Of a DNA stretch of 42,374 bases, positions 1 through 11,061 are shown piece after piece. The notes beneath the pieces are model-generated. The model was not told the DNA's origin and made no database searches. It saw only the letters and a program-made list of their open reading frames with translations. A program made the position numbers and the translations under genes. Where the stretch lies: positions 19,003-61,376 of the forward strand of contig JAHBMJ010005922.1 of the NCBI GenBank assembly GCA_018398765.1. Reading direction: 5' to 3'. This DNA comes from Chromera velia. Taxonomy: Eukaryota > Sar > Chromeraceae. Position 1 is the first letter of the stretch. Every line of letters starts with the position of its first letter.

Positions 1-46
1 GAGGCAGTGAGGCAGGGTGGCTCTTTGGTTCTTCCATCTCTCTTTT

Positions 47-112
47 CTTTTCTTTTCCTTTCTGTTTTCTTTCTTTCTTCCTTCCTTCCTTCCTTCCTTT
101 CTTCCTTCCTTC
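47..112. repeat. CTTT/CTTC microsatellite
   Basis: Pyrimidine-only tetranucleotide tract on the plus strand. A short TCTG run follows at about 273-296. I find no coding exon in 1-520; the missing PSF2 exons must lie beyond the left edge or be too short to recognise here. Confidence 0.8.
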
Positions 113-523
113 TGTTCGTTTTTCTCAGGACGACAGGAAAAGCAGAGGCGCCTTCCGTGAGCCCGCCTCTGATTCGATCCCTGTTTTCGTTTGAGTTTTC
201 CTTGGGAAATTAACGAAATACTGCATGAGTTCCACCTTTCACAAACACTTAAATTCTGCATGCCTCTCCGGTTCTGTCTGTCTGTCTGTCTGTCTGAAAG
301 AGGTGGGACGGAGCTTGGATCTTATTTGGCCGCACAATTCTTTTCTTTCTTTCCCCTTTGCTTCACTGCTCTCTCTGATCAATGCCGGGGGGGGGGCAGT
401 CAGCCCTACTGACAACACGGCATGAAGGAGGAACAAACACGTCTAAGAAGACCATATTGCTTTTCGTTTTTCATTTCTCTCTCGCCCTGCCGCAGACGAT
501 GACCTGCTGGATGGCTGACTGAC

Positions 524-971
524 CAGGATTGAGCCATTCTGGTCTCTGTATGTAGACCCATTTGAGGTCCTGCATCTGTCTGGCTACAAAGAAAGGGACC
601 TCCACGCCCTCCCGGTCGTGGGCCATGAAGGGCCCCACCTCTTGCTGCACAAACAACAGAACAGAAGAGAAGAGAAGAGAAGGGAGAGCGGAGCAGAACA
701 AAACAAAATTCACTTACAGAAAAGAGGAAAAAACTGAAGTAGGTTGGTTGGTGCGAAGGTGGATATCCCTTTCTCTTTCTGCACACCGGCCGTGTGCGTA
801 AAGGCCACAGCACACAACAGAAAAGAACTGAAAGCAGGGTAAAATCGGATGCGGAGAAGGTGATGGAGACAGCAGAGCAGGATCAAATTCCATGGGAGAC
901 GGAGAGACGGTCGGGCAAAAGGGGCGCGGGGAACGAGGGACGGACAGGAGGAAAAAGCGAATACAAGCGGA

Positions 972-1012
<41 letters not shown>

Positions 1013-1321
1013 GGAGTCATGCAGCACAATTTGTACAGTGGGATTGCGAGAGACGGAAATCAGACAGGAAACGAGGCAGGGCCGAAAGAACACAAAGGGC
1101 ATCCATAAGCAAGAACAGAAAATGTGCGGGGTAGCACCCACACAACCACCACAGACGGACACAGAAAGAGAGGGAGGGAAAAGGGCACACTGCTCACTCA
1201 CGTCCAGGAGTTGCAGGGTTGTGTCGATTGTGATTTTGGGGATCACTTTTACGAGGGTATCTTCCCCGAGAAACTCCAAATCCGCGTACGTCATTTCTGT
1301 GGTTCTCTCACACAAATCCAT
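524..1321 (-). CDS. PSF2: GINS complex subunit PSF2, 5' part (two exons)
   Basis: GINS is the Sld5-Psf1-Psf2-Psf3 tetramer that joins Mcm2-7 and Cdc45 to form the replicative helicase in the nucleus. Exon 1 (1321-1202) encodes an N-terminal segment containing LEFLGEDTLVKVIPKITID, matching the Psf2 opening 'EFLAE..LV.IIP.F..D'. It ends at the donor GTGAGT in phase 0. Exon 2 (644-524) begins after a CAG acceptor, also in phase 0, and encodes VGPFMAHDREGVEVPFF followed by a PEWL motif; Psf2 has 'GPF.....VEVPLWLA' then 'PPEWM' at the same spacing. Exon 2 ends at donor GTCAGT in phase 1. The start is the ATG at 1321; a second in-frame ATG lies nine codons on. The helical C-terminal half is absent from the window, so the gene is cut by the left edge. 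The family call is based on recalled motifs, without a database search. Confidence 0.85.
974..1007. repeat. (GA)n microsatellite in PSF2 intron
   Basis: About 17 GA units between the two PSF2 exons. On the gene's sense strand it is a CT tract. Confidence 0.85.
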
Positions 1322-2176
1322 CTTTCTTTTTCAGTCCTCCCTTGTTTTCTCTGACCGTCTCAACCCTGTGGCACAAATCCAGCAGCAGTTCGTGCGCGTC
1401 GGCAGGGTGACACAGCCAGAAATCGAAAAGCCGGCGGTGCTTGTTGATAAGGGGGCCTGGTGAGCTGGGAAATCGGTCGAGCTGTCAGTCCGCGAGGACG
1501 CTCGAAGACTCATGCAGTCCGGCGAACGTCTCACTGGATACTTTACTCCGAAAGCACTCCAGATCGCAACTCCTTTTTTTTCGGCAATTGATGCACACAC
1601 ACTATTGCAATCTCTTCTGGAGCCAGCGTACGTGGCCGGAGCTAGAGAACATGAGAGTCTTTGAGAGAACTGGAACTTATCTGGAACTTCTTCGGTTTGG
1701 AAGTGTCTTTTCAACGTTTTGCGCCGTCTACGCCATGCAGAGCCGCTGCGGAATTCGCGAGCCGCCGCGCCGGCCGACGCGATGTTGCTTGCACGCATGG
1801 GCGGCATGGGCGCTCAAACGAAAAAAACTACAATTCAAATGTTTTTTCAAAAAAACCTCAGTCTACCCAAGCCTACCTCATGCAGCCAGGTAACAGACGG
1901 TGACAGATACAGCCAAACTGAGCCAATTACAATTAAGCTTCGCAACACAAGAATTTGAGCGATAAAGAAAACGAACCCAGGCAAACTTATAAAGACGTTA
2001 ATTTCTAGATGTTTTTTTACTGTGTTTTCATAACAGTAGGCTTTTATAATACGTTATTGTGGATCTTACCCCAAGATTTAAGTATTGATACATTACTAGT
2101 CATATAAAAATATGCAGATTGATTATGTAGATTTATGATGCTATATAGTGGTATGGATGTATTTGGTTTCAATTTC

Positions 2177-2501
2177 AGTGAAGAATGAAGACAGGGGAGA
2201 TTGAGGTACATCGCCGGCCAGACGAGATTGAGGGCAGCGCTGGGGTGCGGTTCTGCTGCGCCTGCCGCCCTACGACATGCCTTCGCCTTCCGGGGCCGCT
2301 TGCATTGCATAATACGTTATACACCTGATTTGGTTGCATTCAGATCAATTGACGGTGCATCATTCATTAAAGCTTTTAGCTTTGTAAGAACGTTTGTCCT
2401 TCTCTGTACGACCGAACTGACAGACTTTCCTAAAAGAGCTCTGACGGAAGGAAGCCTTGGGTACTTGCGCTCTAGCAGCTCTAGCTACACATGGCTTAAC
2501 T
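2177..2501 (+). repeat. 5' long terminal repeat
   Basis: 325 bp, about 96% identical to the 3' copy. By eye I count 13 differences, all transitions, eight of them at sites that are CpG in one copy. The LTR has a 102-codon open frame in both copies (2201-2509 and 4406-4714). That frame is a by-product of the duplicated sequence; I see no reason to call it a gene. Confidence 0.93.
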
Positions 2502-2502
2502 G

Positions 2503-2520
2503 TGGTTAACAACCCCAGGT
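2503..2520 (+). promoter_or_regulatory. Candidate tRNA primer-binding site
   Basis: Starts TGG one base downstream of the 5' LTR. Its reverse complement ends in CCA and carries a C where position 61 of a tRNA T-stem would be, as expected of a tRNA 3' end. I could not assign the tRNA. Confidence 0.6.
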
Positions 2521-2679
2521 TTTTCAAGTCTTTCTTCCAAACGTTTCTTTCCGTCTCTGCCCTACTTTCTCAAAATGTTTGCGAATACCACTCTGAAGTT
2601 CACAGTAGAAGAGCTTCTTTAGAGGCAACAGTATGCAAACTCTGAGGAGTATTTTCAAATCCTTTCTCTGTGAGTTCGG

Positions 2680-4083
2680 ATGTATGCTTCGTACACTGGT
2701 CCTGGACTGTAGAAGTTGTTGGGAGCGATTTGTGTTTCTTCGTTTGGATTGGACAAGGCCCTTCACAAGAGGGCCAACAAGTTGGCGCAAGACCCCCAGC
2801 ACACACTGCCTCAGCGTCAGATTGCTGAAGAACTTCCGGAGTTCCAGAAGAGATTGAAGGACTGGGAAGCCGCTTTCATTGCAGCACTTCAAGGAGTCCA
2901 GGTCCAGCTGCCACCAGATCTCCAAAAGGAGACGGCATGGGACACGTTCTCACGTTTCCTTCAGCTAGTGGAGGGAAAAGGCTTTTCCGAAGCCGAACTC
3001 GAAGGGGCTTTTCAGGAAGTGTAAGATGATTTGAAGGATCGGGATCTTGAAGCACATGACTGGGTTGCAGGCATCACTTTCTGGCCTCTTCTCTGTGAAG
3101 AGACGAAAACGTTAGCGTGGACAAAGCCAAAGAAGCAGGTGAGGGGGCAAGGGAAACCGGTAGCCGTAAAGTACAGCTGAGAGTACCAGAAGGAGGTGAT
3201 GGCGGAAGCATCACCTACGCTGGACCCCCGCCATACTCGTTACGACTGGGTACCCTCTGTCGCCTCCGGAATCCTCCATGTCATCTCCGGTTCGACCGGG
3301 GTAGACATGGAGATTTCGACCCTTCACAAGTCTCTGTTGTCTGCAGCTGGCACTTCAGATAGCAAGCTTGCAGACCCAACCTTTCAAGCCATGCTTCCGG
3401 GGGGGGTCAGTGCTCTTACCAACCCCGACTTCGAGTCGATGAGCGTGGAGACGGCACAACAGCTCCATTAACTGCCTTCCAACTTTGCTTCAAAGTGCGA
3501 CAAGCATTTTAGCCCTTCGGGTAGCCGAAATCAGAAAGAAAAGGAGAAAGGAAGCCGTAAAAAGAGGGAGGGATCTGATGAAAATGGACAGAGATGGCAG
3601 AATGGACAGAGCGAGAAGTCTCACTCAGAGTCTTCGTCTAGCTCTTCATCTGGCAATTCTTTCTCGCTGTCTGAGTCCGACGTCTCTCGCATCACAGCGC
3701 AAATATTGTAGATGCAAGAGAAGAAGCAGAGTGAGAAAGAAAAAGAGAAGGAGGGGGAGAAAGGGAATGGAAAGAAGAAGAAGGTTCGCTTCTCAGAGGA
3801 GAGAGTGAGAATGGCTAACGCTTCTTGTGGAGCTGAGCTCCAAGAGTTGGTTAGACACGGAGGTGGTCATGTCGACATCGTGTTCGACTATTCTGAGCTT
3901 CCTTTTACACTTCAGCATATCTCCATCTACGAGGCAGCATGTGCCACTGAGGGGGAGGGTTTAGAGATGACCGCCGTCTCCTCAACTTCCGAAGAGAACA
4001 AAGAAGGGGGAGGCAACTTTGACCCTTTCCAGGACTATCCAGGAGGGGAGGCAGCGTTCAAGGCCAGATTTGCCCACTGCTGA
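2680..4083 (+). pseudogene. Gag-like frame with five in-frame stops
   Basis: One continuous reading frame runs from an ATG at 2680 to the TGA at 4081-4083. It is interrupted by stops at 2710 (TAG), 3022 (TAA), 3178 (TGA), 3469 (TAA) and 3709 (TAG). The sequence on both sides of every stop stays protein-like in the same frame, so the open pieces at 2716, 3196 and 3712 are parts of one former protein of about 467 codons. The first part is helical and Gln/Leu/Glu-rich (QRQIAEELPEFQKRLKDWE), resembling capsid-type Gag. The middle has a Lys/Ser-rich linker. The last part opens with a basic patch (KKKKVRF) and ends acidic. I see no zinc knuckle and no protease motif. Each stop differs by one C-to-T change from a Gln or Arg codon. 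Calling it Gag rests on position and composition; no family hit could be checked. Confidence 0.7.
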
Positions 4084-4372
4084 TTTCATCACAAATTTCT
4101 TTTCTCCAATTTATCTCTGCCTGCGCATGTGGTTGATAGCTTGTTATGCATGCAGTTTCTCTATCGTCAGGATCTGATAAGCGACGATCCTTTGGACTTG
4201 CGAGAAGAGCATGAATTGCATTTTCGGTACGCATTGCTATGACAAACAATCAGTGGGGGAAGAGAAGAAAGATTTTGGGCTCAGTGGTTGGAGTATGCGG
4301 CTGACCTTTATTTTCTTTGCTTCATATTCTTTCTGTCTCGCTCCCTCCGTTCTTGTGTGTCACATCGGAATC

Positions 4373-4381
4373 AAGGGGGGG
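4373..4381 (+). promoter_or_regulatory. Polypurine tract
   Basis: AAGGGGGGG abutting the 3' LTR at 4382, where plus-strand DNA synthesis of an LTR element is primed. Confidence 0.75.
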
Positions 4382-4706
4382 AGTGAAGAATGAAGACAGG
4401 GGAGATTGAGGTACGTCGCTGGCCAGACGAGATTGAGGGCGGCGCTGGGGTGCGGTTCTGCTGTGCCTGCCGCCCTACGACATGCCTTCGCCTTCCGGGG
4501 CCGCTTGCATTGCGTGATACGTCATGCGCCTGATTTGGTTGCATTCAGATCGATTGACGGTGCATCATTCATTAAAGCTTTTAGCTTTGCAAGAACGTTT
4601 GTCCTTCTCTGTATGACCGAACTGACAGACTTTCCTAAAAGAGCTCTGACGGAAGGAAGCCTTGGGTATTTGCGCTCTAGCAGCTCTAGCTACACATGGC
4701 TTAACT
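4382..4706 (+). repeat. 3' long terminal repeat
   Basis: 325 bp, the partner of the LTR at 2177-2501, followed by the target duplicate ATTTC at 4707-4711. Confidence 0.93.
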
Positions 4707-5271
4707 ATTTCTAACCACTAGCTGGTGAGTAGTAGTGAGCGTTGAATTTGATTCTAATAGATTCTAATTAATTCTAATAGATTCCAGTAAAGAATTTTGA
4801 ACAACTCTAACATCAAATCTAAGCTCCTTCCACTTAGTTTTTATCATCTGAACAAATCATTGTCTGTACAAGCCTTAAACTATCATAGACAATTAAATCA
4901 TTGGTTAATTAAATCACAATGAATCATAATTTAATAATAATAATTAAATTTATAGAAAACTTGTCTTTCTTTAAGTTATTTTTCTCATTTATATTTTTGA
5001 TTTTTTAATTGATTGTACCCCCCTGACACTAAGCTATGAACTTTTTAGAATCGATCAAAATACTGTCATCTTCGGCCTTCGATTAACACCAAAACCATCT
5101 TCTAGACCATCTTCGGCGTTCATTGCATTTTCACTAGTATAAAAAATATTACCCTATAAAAGTGTCTCTGGTATAAGCAATTGGGGCATATGTATATTAA
5201 TAGAAGAGGTGTGTGATAGTGGAGAAAGATAAAGAGCCTGAAGGGATAGGGCGGTGGGGTAGGCCAAGGAC

Positions 5272-5472
5272 AACCTCCTTAAACCTAAGTGCCATTTGAA
5301 AAAATATAATCAAGATGATCTCTATCTACGGCGTAGATGTTGAAAACACCATCCAGATATGCGGTTTTGGCTTTTAAGATACTATGAATGATCTGTGCCT
5401 GCGGTGTAGACTTTCAAGCTTATCCAAAAATGCGGCTTGAACTTTCAAGTGGTACTTAGTTTTAGGGAGGTC
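5272..5472. mobile_element. Foldback/MITE element, copy 1
   Basis: About 200 bp with imperfect terminal inverted repeats. The left end reads ACCTCCTTAAACCTAAGTGC and the right end reads as its near reverse complement (starting ACCTCCCTAAAACTAAGTAC). The interior has periodic modules such as 'tgcggttttggcttt'. It is an inverted relative of 20374-20589. No coding capacity; no clear target duplication at this copy. Confidence 0.6.
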
Positions 5473-7203
5473 CGCAGTACTTCTTGCTTCTTCTTGAGAG
5501 GGACATCTTAGGGGACGTCCAAAAGGCCAGTGCCCTCATTACTGCATGCCTGCCATGCCTAGGATTTAAATATGATTTAAAAACAGGAATTTAAAATTAT
5601 CGGTTCCGGAAATTCTTATTTATTTGACCTATGTATATCTTTTTGGGACAGTTTTTAGGCCCCCCTCCCCCCCCTTATACATTTATATAAGAATTTAGAT
5701 ATATATAGCTCTTCCAAAAAATCTTTCCTCCCCTTCCCCCTACGTATACACCTAAGGCTTCAAAAAAATGAAGACTGGTATATGTACTAACTCAAAAATA
5801 AAGTTTGTTTCTAATCTTGGGATGAATTCATAAATAATTTATACAATTAATCGACTTTTAAACATAAGTTTGCATAAGTTTAAAGCCTATACATATAGAA
5901 TAATGATTATCATTCACAGTTAGACTTAGTAGTCTGATTTATAGCTAGAATTCACTACTAGTCCTAACTAGTCCTTCCGCTCTCACATAAAATTTTAAAG
6001 CCACCCCCTTCTTTTAATCGAAAAGCAATACTCGTAATATTATGAGCATTCTTCTAGGCTAGCTTCTAGGCTGTTGGGATTTTATAACACAAAATCTCTC
6101 TCTGATATAACCACCAACCACCTCACCCACTTTAACCCACCTAACCCTCACCTACATCCCACTCCACCCACCCCCTTCTTTTTCCCCCCTCCACCACGCT
6201 CCACCGCCCCCCTACCCCTACTCACCCCCCCATCCTCACATACTGTGGAAACAACCTCCTCCCCTTTCTTACATTTTTTTTTAATTAATCTACTGTATGT
6301 CATTGATCAATCTGGGCATAAGACCTTTTCTTTCTTCTCTCTTTTTCTTCTGCTGGACGGAACAAACCCTCGCCAAACACTTAACTTTTATGCGGCAAGG
6401 TATGTACAGCTGTTTCAGTAAACCCCCCCCCCCACATACACACAGACACACCTAGGTCTCAGCAAGAAAAAAAGTTCCCCCCACCGCCTCGGACACATAC
6501 CTAATTAAAGGTCTGAAATATATGTTTCCAGACCGATTTAAGTTTTTTTTTTTAAAAAAAAAATTCTAATTTAGTTAGTATCAAGTTCTAATTCATCACA
6601 GCTCATGAAAACTTGCTAAAAACTATGAGAAATTGACCTCCACAGTTTAGAAATTTAGAGCTCTGAGCTCTAAATTTTTTTAAAGTTAAATTGCATGACA
6701 ACACAATTCTTTTAACTGGTACTTTAAATTACATTGCTTTTGTATTTGTTCGCAACTCAAAAAGGTGATAATAAACATCGATTAATTTGTATGATAACGG
6801 TGTACACAGGCGTACATTTTTTTGACGTTGGCTCTCTTATGTAAATTTGATATACGCTCATCTTTGGTGTACGTGGCCTTTGGTCTCTCATTACCCGCCT
6901 TCGGCGGCTTTCAATCAAGATATACGATTTTCTTCGCAGGCCTCCGGCCGCCTTTGATCAAGACTAAGACCATCTTCAGCAGCTTCCAATCAAGCATAGC
7001 TAAACGTAGCTTAGTGTCAGGGGGGTGATTGATTGTATAATTGATTAAAAACAATAATTTAATAGATGTATTAAAATGATATGTACTTAACGCAGCATTC
7101 ATTTCAATTTAGTTTATCTAACATGCTAGTTCATGTATAAATGATGTAGCTAGGATAAGAATTGTTACTTGATTAATTGATTTGACAAATGTAAATAAAT
7201 GGA

Positions 7204-8021
7204 TATGGGGCCATGTAAAAATTTATTTACGTGCCATTGGCATGCAAACGGGCTCTAAAAAGNGGGGGGGGGGGGTCTTTGTATGCCATCGAGCCTTTTT
7301 TGGGCATTCATCTCAGTAGGGTCTGGTGGACAAGCTGTAAGTGCTCAATCTTAATCCCTATAGTTGCTACATATTAAAAGCCACCAAATGATTTCTCCAG
7401 ATGTCATCTGGTTCTAAAGCACCAGAGGTCCAAAATTTTGAAAAATTGCCTAACATTTTTATTCCCTCTCCACGATTCCCTCATCCCCCCCCCTAACAAG
7501 TCTCCTCTGATGCCCTGTAGTGCTCTGCCTGGGCACTATATTTGTTATAGGAAGAGGGAGGGGTGGTGGCGGCTTGATTGTCTGGGTTCGCCCCAAATTG
7601 AAAGAGGACTAGCTGGGCAACCGGGATGTCCTCGGGGGAATGTTTGGTAGAAATAATAAGCCAATCGAGGACTACACATCCTCTTTAAAGTTTCTCATGT
7701 ATCACAGGAAAGATGATTCAATACCTGCGCACTTTGCCGTTTGATCATTAAATTGCATTGAACAAACCTATCGCAGATATATATCGATCACATAATTTTT
7801 ATATAATGATTCAAATTTCAGTTTTTAACAAGTTTTTGACAAGTTTTTAACTTAAGTTTTAGTGGTTGTTCAACATGATTTTGGACTCTAAACGGTAAAA
7901 AAGTTAGTGTCAAAAAATTTTTTTTTTAAGAAAAATATGTGCGTACCAAAGCGAGAAGGTCTGGGGGGGGAGGGGTCTTGTATGCCATTGGCACTCAAAT
8001 AAATTTTTACGTGGCCCCTAT
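7204..8021. mobile_element. 0.8-kb terminal-inverted-repeat element
   Basis: About 43 bp at 7204-7247 (core GTAAAAATTTATTT then GTGCCATTGGCAT) recurs as reverse complement at 7979-8021, with an oligo-G/C run on the inner side of each. Outermost bases are TATGGGGCCA and TAGGGGCCAC. A flanking TA is possible, but the duplication is not clear. No transposase frame inside, so a non-autonomous DNA element is the likely reading. Confidence 0.5.
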
Positions 8022-8360
8022 AATGGTTGTAGAATTATAATGAAAATTAATAAAAATGCAAAAATCTGTTGAATTAAAGGCTTAGTAACGAGGCGTAGGC
8101 CTCCCTAATATGCCGATGGGTGTGCGGATATGCTTTCTGGATAGCCAGAGAACAACAGGAAGTCGTCTCTTTGAGCACCATCCATTCTGTTATGTAGAAG
8201 TAGGAGATATAGGGATGAGGTGATAGGAAAGATAGATAATAAAGGAGGTATGATGAAGGCAGGAAGAAGTAATGAATAATAAGGCGGGGCCTGGCCTTGG
8301 ATAGAAAGTACAAATAGTATGCATACGGGAGGCCCGGAAAGGCGCGCGCGAGTCTGGGTC

Positions 8361-8970
8361 GAATTACAAATTGTGTAATCTGGGAATTTAGGCCGAATTA
8401 CAGATTGTGTAATTCGGAATTACGGTTTGTATAATCTGGGAATTTAAGCCGAATTACAGATTATGTAATTCGGAATTACGGATTGTATAATTTAGGAATT
8501 TAGGTTGAATTACAGATTGTATAATTTAGAATTACGAATTGTGTGATCTAGAAATTTAGGCCGAATTATAGATTATGTAATTTAGAATTACACATTGTGT
8601 AATCTAGGAATTTAAGCCGAATTACAGATTGTGTAATTCGGAATTACGGATTGTGTAATTTGGGAATTTAGGCCGAATTACAGATTGTATAATTCAGAAT
8701 TATGGATTGTGTAATCTGGGAATTTAGGCCGAATTACAGATTGTGTAATTTGGAATTATGGATTGTGTAATTTGGGAATTTAGGCCGAATTACAGATTGT
8801 GTAATTCAGAATTATGGATTGTGTAATCTAGGAATTTAGGCTAAATTCCAGATTGTGTAATTCGGAATTGTGTAATCTAGGAATTTAGGCCGAATTACAG
8901 ATTATGTAATTTAGAATTACACATTGTGTAATGTAGGAGTTTAAACCGAATTACAGATTGTGTAATCTAC
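8361..8970. repeat. 56-bp tandem array (11-12 copies)
   Basis: Unit of 56 bp starting GAATTACAGATTGTGTAATT, repeated about eleven times with point changes plus one internally shortened unit (about 8844-8892). Each unit contains two near-palindromic modules (GAATTACA...TGTAATTC), so single strands could fold at every repeat. No unique spacers separate the units. Confidence 0.9.
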
Positions 8971-11061
8971 ATCAAATTATAAAGATCAGGAATTGCAGAG
9001 TATTTGTAATTCTACAAAAATATAATTTCATAAAAGGATTTGAGAAATTGACAAAAACAATCAGAAGAAAGAAGTTTAAAGGATTGCATCAGATTGAAAA
9101 ACTTGAGAATGCAACACAGAATTCTGAACTTTTGACCGAAGTACAAATTCTGTAATTCGTGATTATAAAATTTGTAATCTCACTTAAACTCGATCATCAG
9201 CTTTTTTAGCTTATCCAGCTTCCCAATCTAGCTTAACACTTGACTATTAGCAATCAAACAGGAAAGAAATATTCTATTCTACTCTTCCATATGCAACGGA
9301 ATCCAAATGGTCTTACGCACAAGTCTTTCAATGATTCTGTGACTTTGTAGGCCAATCGGTGCCTGGGAGTACGACAGAACAATCCTATATGAAACGAAAT
9401 TCCAGTGATTGCGGAGTCTTGCGCAACGAGACGCGAGTTTGTCTGAACGTTGGCGCTGAACGGGATTTTTTAGCGAGCTCCACCACACTTGTTCGCAACG
9501 TGGAAGATTACATCATGTTTCTTATGGTCAACCAAGTAAGGAACCTCTCCATGAGAAACACATACAACGTTCACAAAAATATAGAATGGGCTCTTGAAAC
9601 GAATCTGTTTTCAAAGGGACTTTCTTTTTCAATGGACTATACTTTTCAATAAAGTCTTTCAGCCTCATGCACCCAAAGTCATTAAACGCGATCCCATTTT
9701 CATTTCAATCATTTTAGAAGGTCTAATCTTTAAATTTTTCAGGGATTGTGCGAGCAAGCCTTGCAGCCTTTTGCTCTACCATCTCCATCTCTGCCATTTT
9801 GTTTACTGTTTACACAATGGGAATACTATTTTAGAAACTTATCTGACTGTGAACGAGCAGTCTTCAGCACTATCAATGCCGAGAGTGTTTCCCACTCATT
9901 AACCAACAGTTTTACTGAAGTGTAAAAACTTGTCACGTAGACTACTTCATGAGTGTCCATTTCTTCTTACACAGGAGTGCATGGGCAGTTTCAAATTTGA
10001 CTTGTCCAAGCATGCGTGTATAAATGCACTGAAGAACCGCGAGATTTCTATGCCGGGGCCCTCTGTTGGCCCCATAACGCCTGAATTACGGTTTTTCCGT
10101 AATAAAACTTCGACGCCAAGTTACAAAAAAAGCATAACAAAAAAAGCCGTAATCCATATAGTATCCTCACAGACCCCCATCATAACCCTTATGTGGACAG
10201 TGTAAAGGCTTCAAAGCAGTGACAAAGCTCATACATTAATAAAACAATCAAATGCATTTTGATCCAATTTTGTAAGATCATAATCAAGATCCTCTTAGAA
10301 AAGTGCACATTGTCTAGCACATTGTGTGCCAGTCAACAATCCGCTGACTTGGCACTGTAAAGTACCGTTTAAGTACATATAAGTGGAATCTCTCAGAGCC
10401 AACTGTGACTCAGGCTTTAGATGCAGGCCCAGATGCAGGCCTGATCACCCATTTGATCGATACTCTCTCTTCGCTTGATTGCTGACAATGCATGAAGACC
10501 TGCACCACATCCTGTGACCTGGCCCTCAAGGGTGACATTATCTCTTCAAATCATGGCGCCAGGTAGTTTCAGTGACCAATCTTATCTGTAAGTGCATGAG
10601 ACAAGGTCGAACGCAACCACATGCTTTTCGAAATTTCTTTTCTCATGCCTTGTCTCTGAAGCCAGCTCTTTTCGCTAAGACTTAATTACTCCGTACTGTT
10701 CTTTGAACCGGACGTGCCTTGTGATCACTCGATTTGTGATCACTCGATTACTCACCAGCTCTCGCCCTTTTCATGCACTGCCAATGCGACGTCCAGACCC
10801 TCCAGACTGCCGATCGAAGCATTTCTTCTCTCGATCTTCGTCCCTTTTCTTTTCCCCATACATGGAGTGTGAGGGTACAGTCTTCAACGTAGTCAGACAG
10901 CGAGGCTTTGATTGATGGTATCTAAAGTCGACAATTGCATGTCCTTTGATCTCTTTTCTCGCTTTCCAAATTCACACATGCACCTGTTCATTCACTCTAA
11001 AGTCGCGAATTCACAGAAAACCGGCCATGCACCCCTCCGTTCGATTTATTAATTTCCTCAG

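Larger units (their letters stand above)
2177..4706 (+). mobile_element. Short non-autonomous LTR retrotransposon
   Basis: A complete 2,530-bp insertion. Two direct 325-bp LTRs (2177-2501 and 4382-4706) bracket 1,880 bp of internal DNA. The 5-bp sequence ATTTC occurs immediately outside both ends (2172-2176 and 4707-4711), the expected target-site duplication. A candidate primer-binding site starting TGG lies one base after the left LTR, and a purine tract AAGGGGGGG lies directly before the right LTR. The internal region holds one gag-like frame and no reverse transcriptase, RNase H or integrase, so movement would need enzymes from elsewhere. LTR termini are AGTGAAG and CTTAACT, a 6-of-7 inverted match but not the usual TG...CA. 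Confidence 0.92.
4712..11061. other. AT-rich, gene-poor interval with repeats
   Basis: No convincing exon in 6.3 kb. The composition is strongly AT-biased with interspersed poly-C/poly-G runs (for example about 6421-6433, and a G run following an undetermined base at 7263). Open frames at 6074, 6822, 7438, 9359, 9594, 9930 and 10703 are short, have unremarkable composition and no family features. Two small inverted-repeat elements and a tandem array are listed separately. Sequences near 5000-5034 and 7009-7050 are inverted copies of each other and may be the ends of a further decayed element. A 15-bp tandem duplication (TGTGATCACTCGATT) lies near 10721-10750. Confidence 0.6.

Noticed and set aside
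1331-1807. 158-codon minus-strand frame upstream of PSF2
   Set aside because: Ser/Arg/Ala-rich without domain features; it overlaps the likely PSF2 promoter and leader. Not joined to PSF2 in frame.
2201-2509. 102-residue protein encoded twice (also 4406-4714)
   Set aside because: It is the LTR sequence itself; substitutions between copies do not favour silent sites, so there is no sign of selection on a protein.
8361-8970. CRISPR-like array
   Set aside because: Units are contiguous with no unique spacers, copies are diverged, and the window is eukaryotic.
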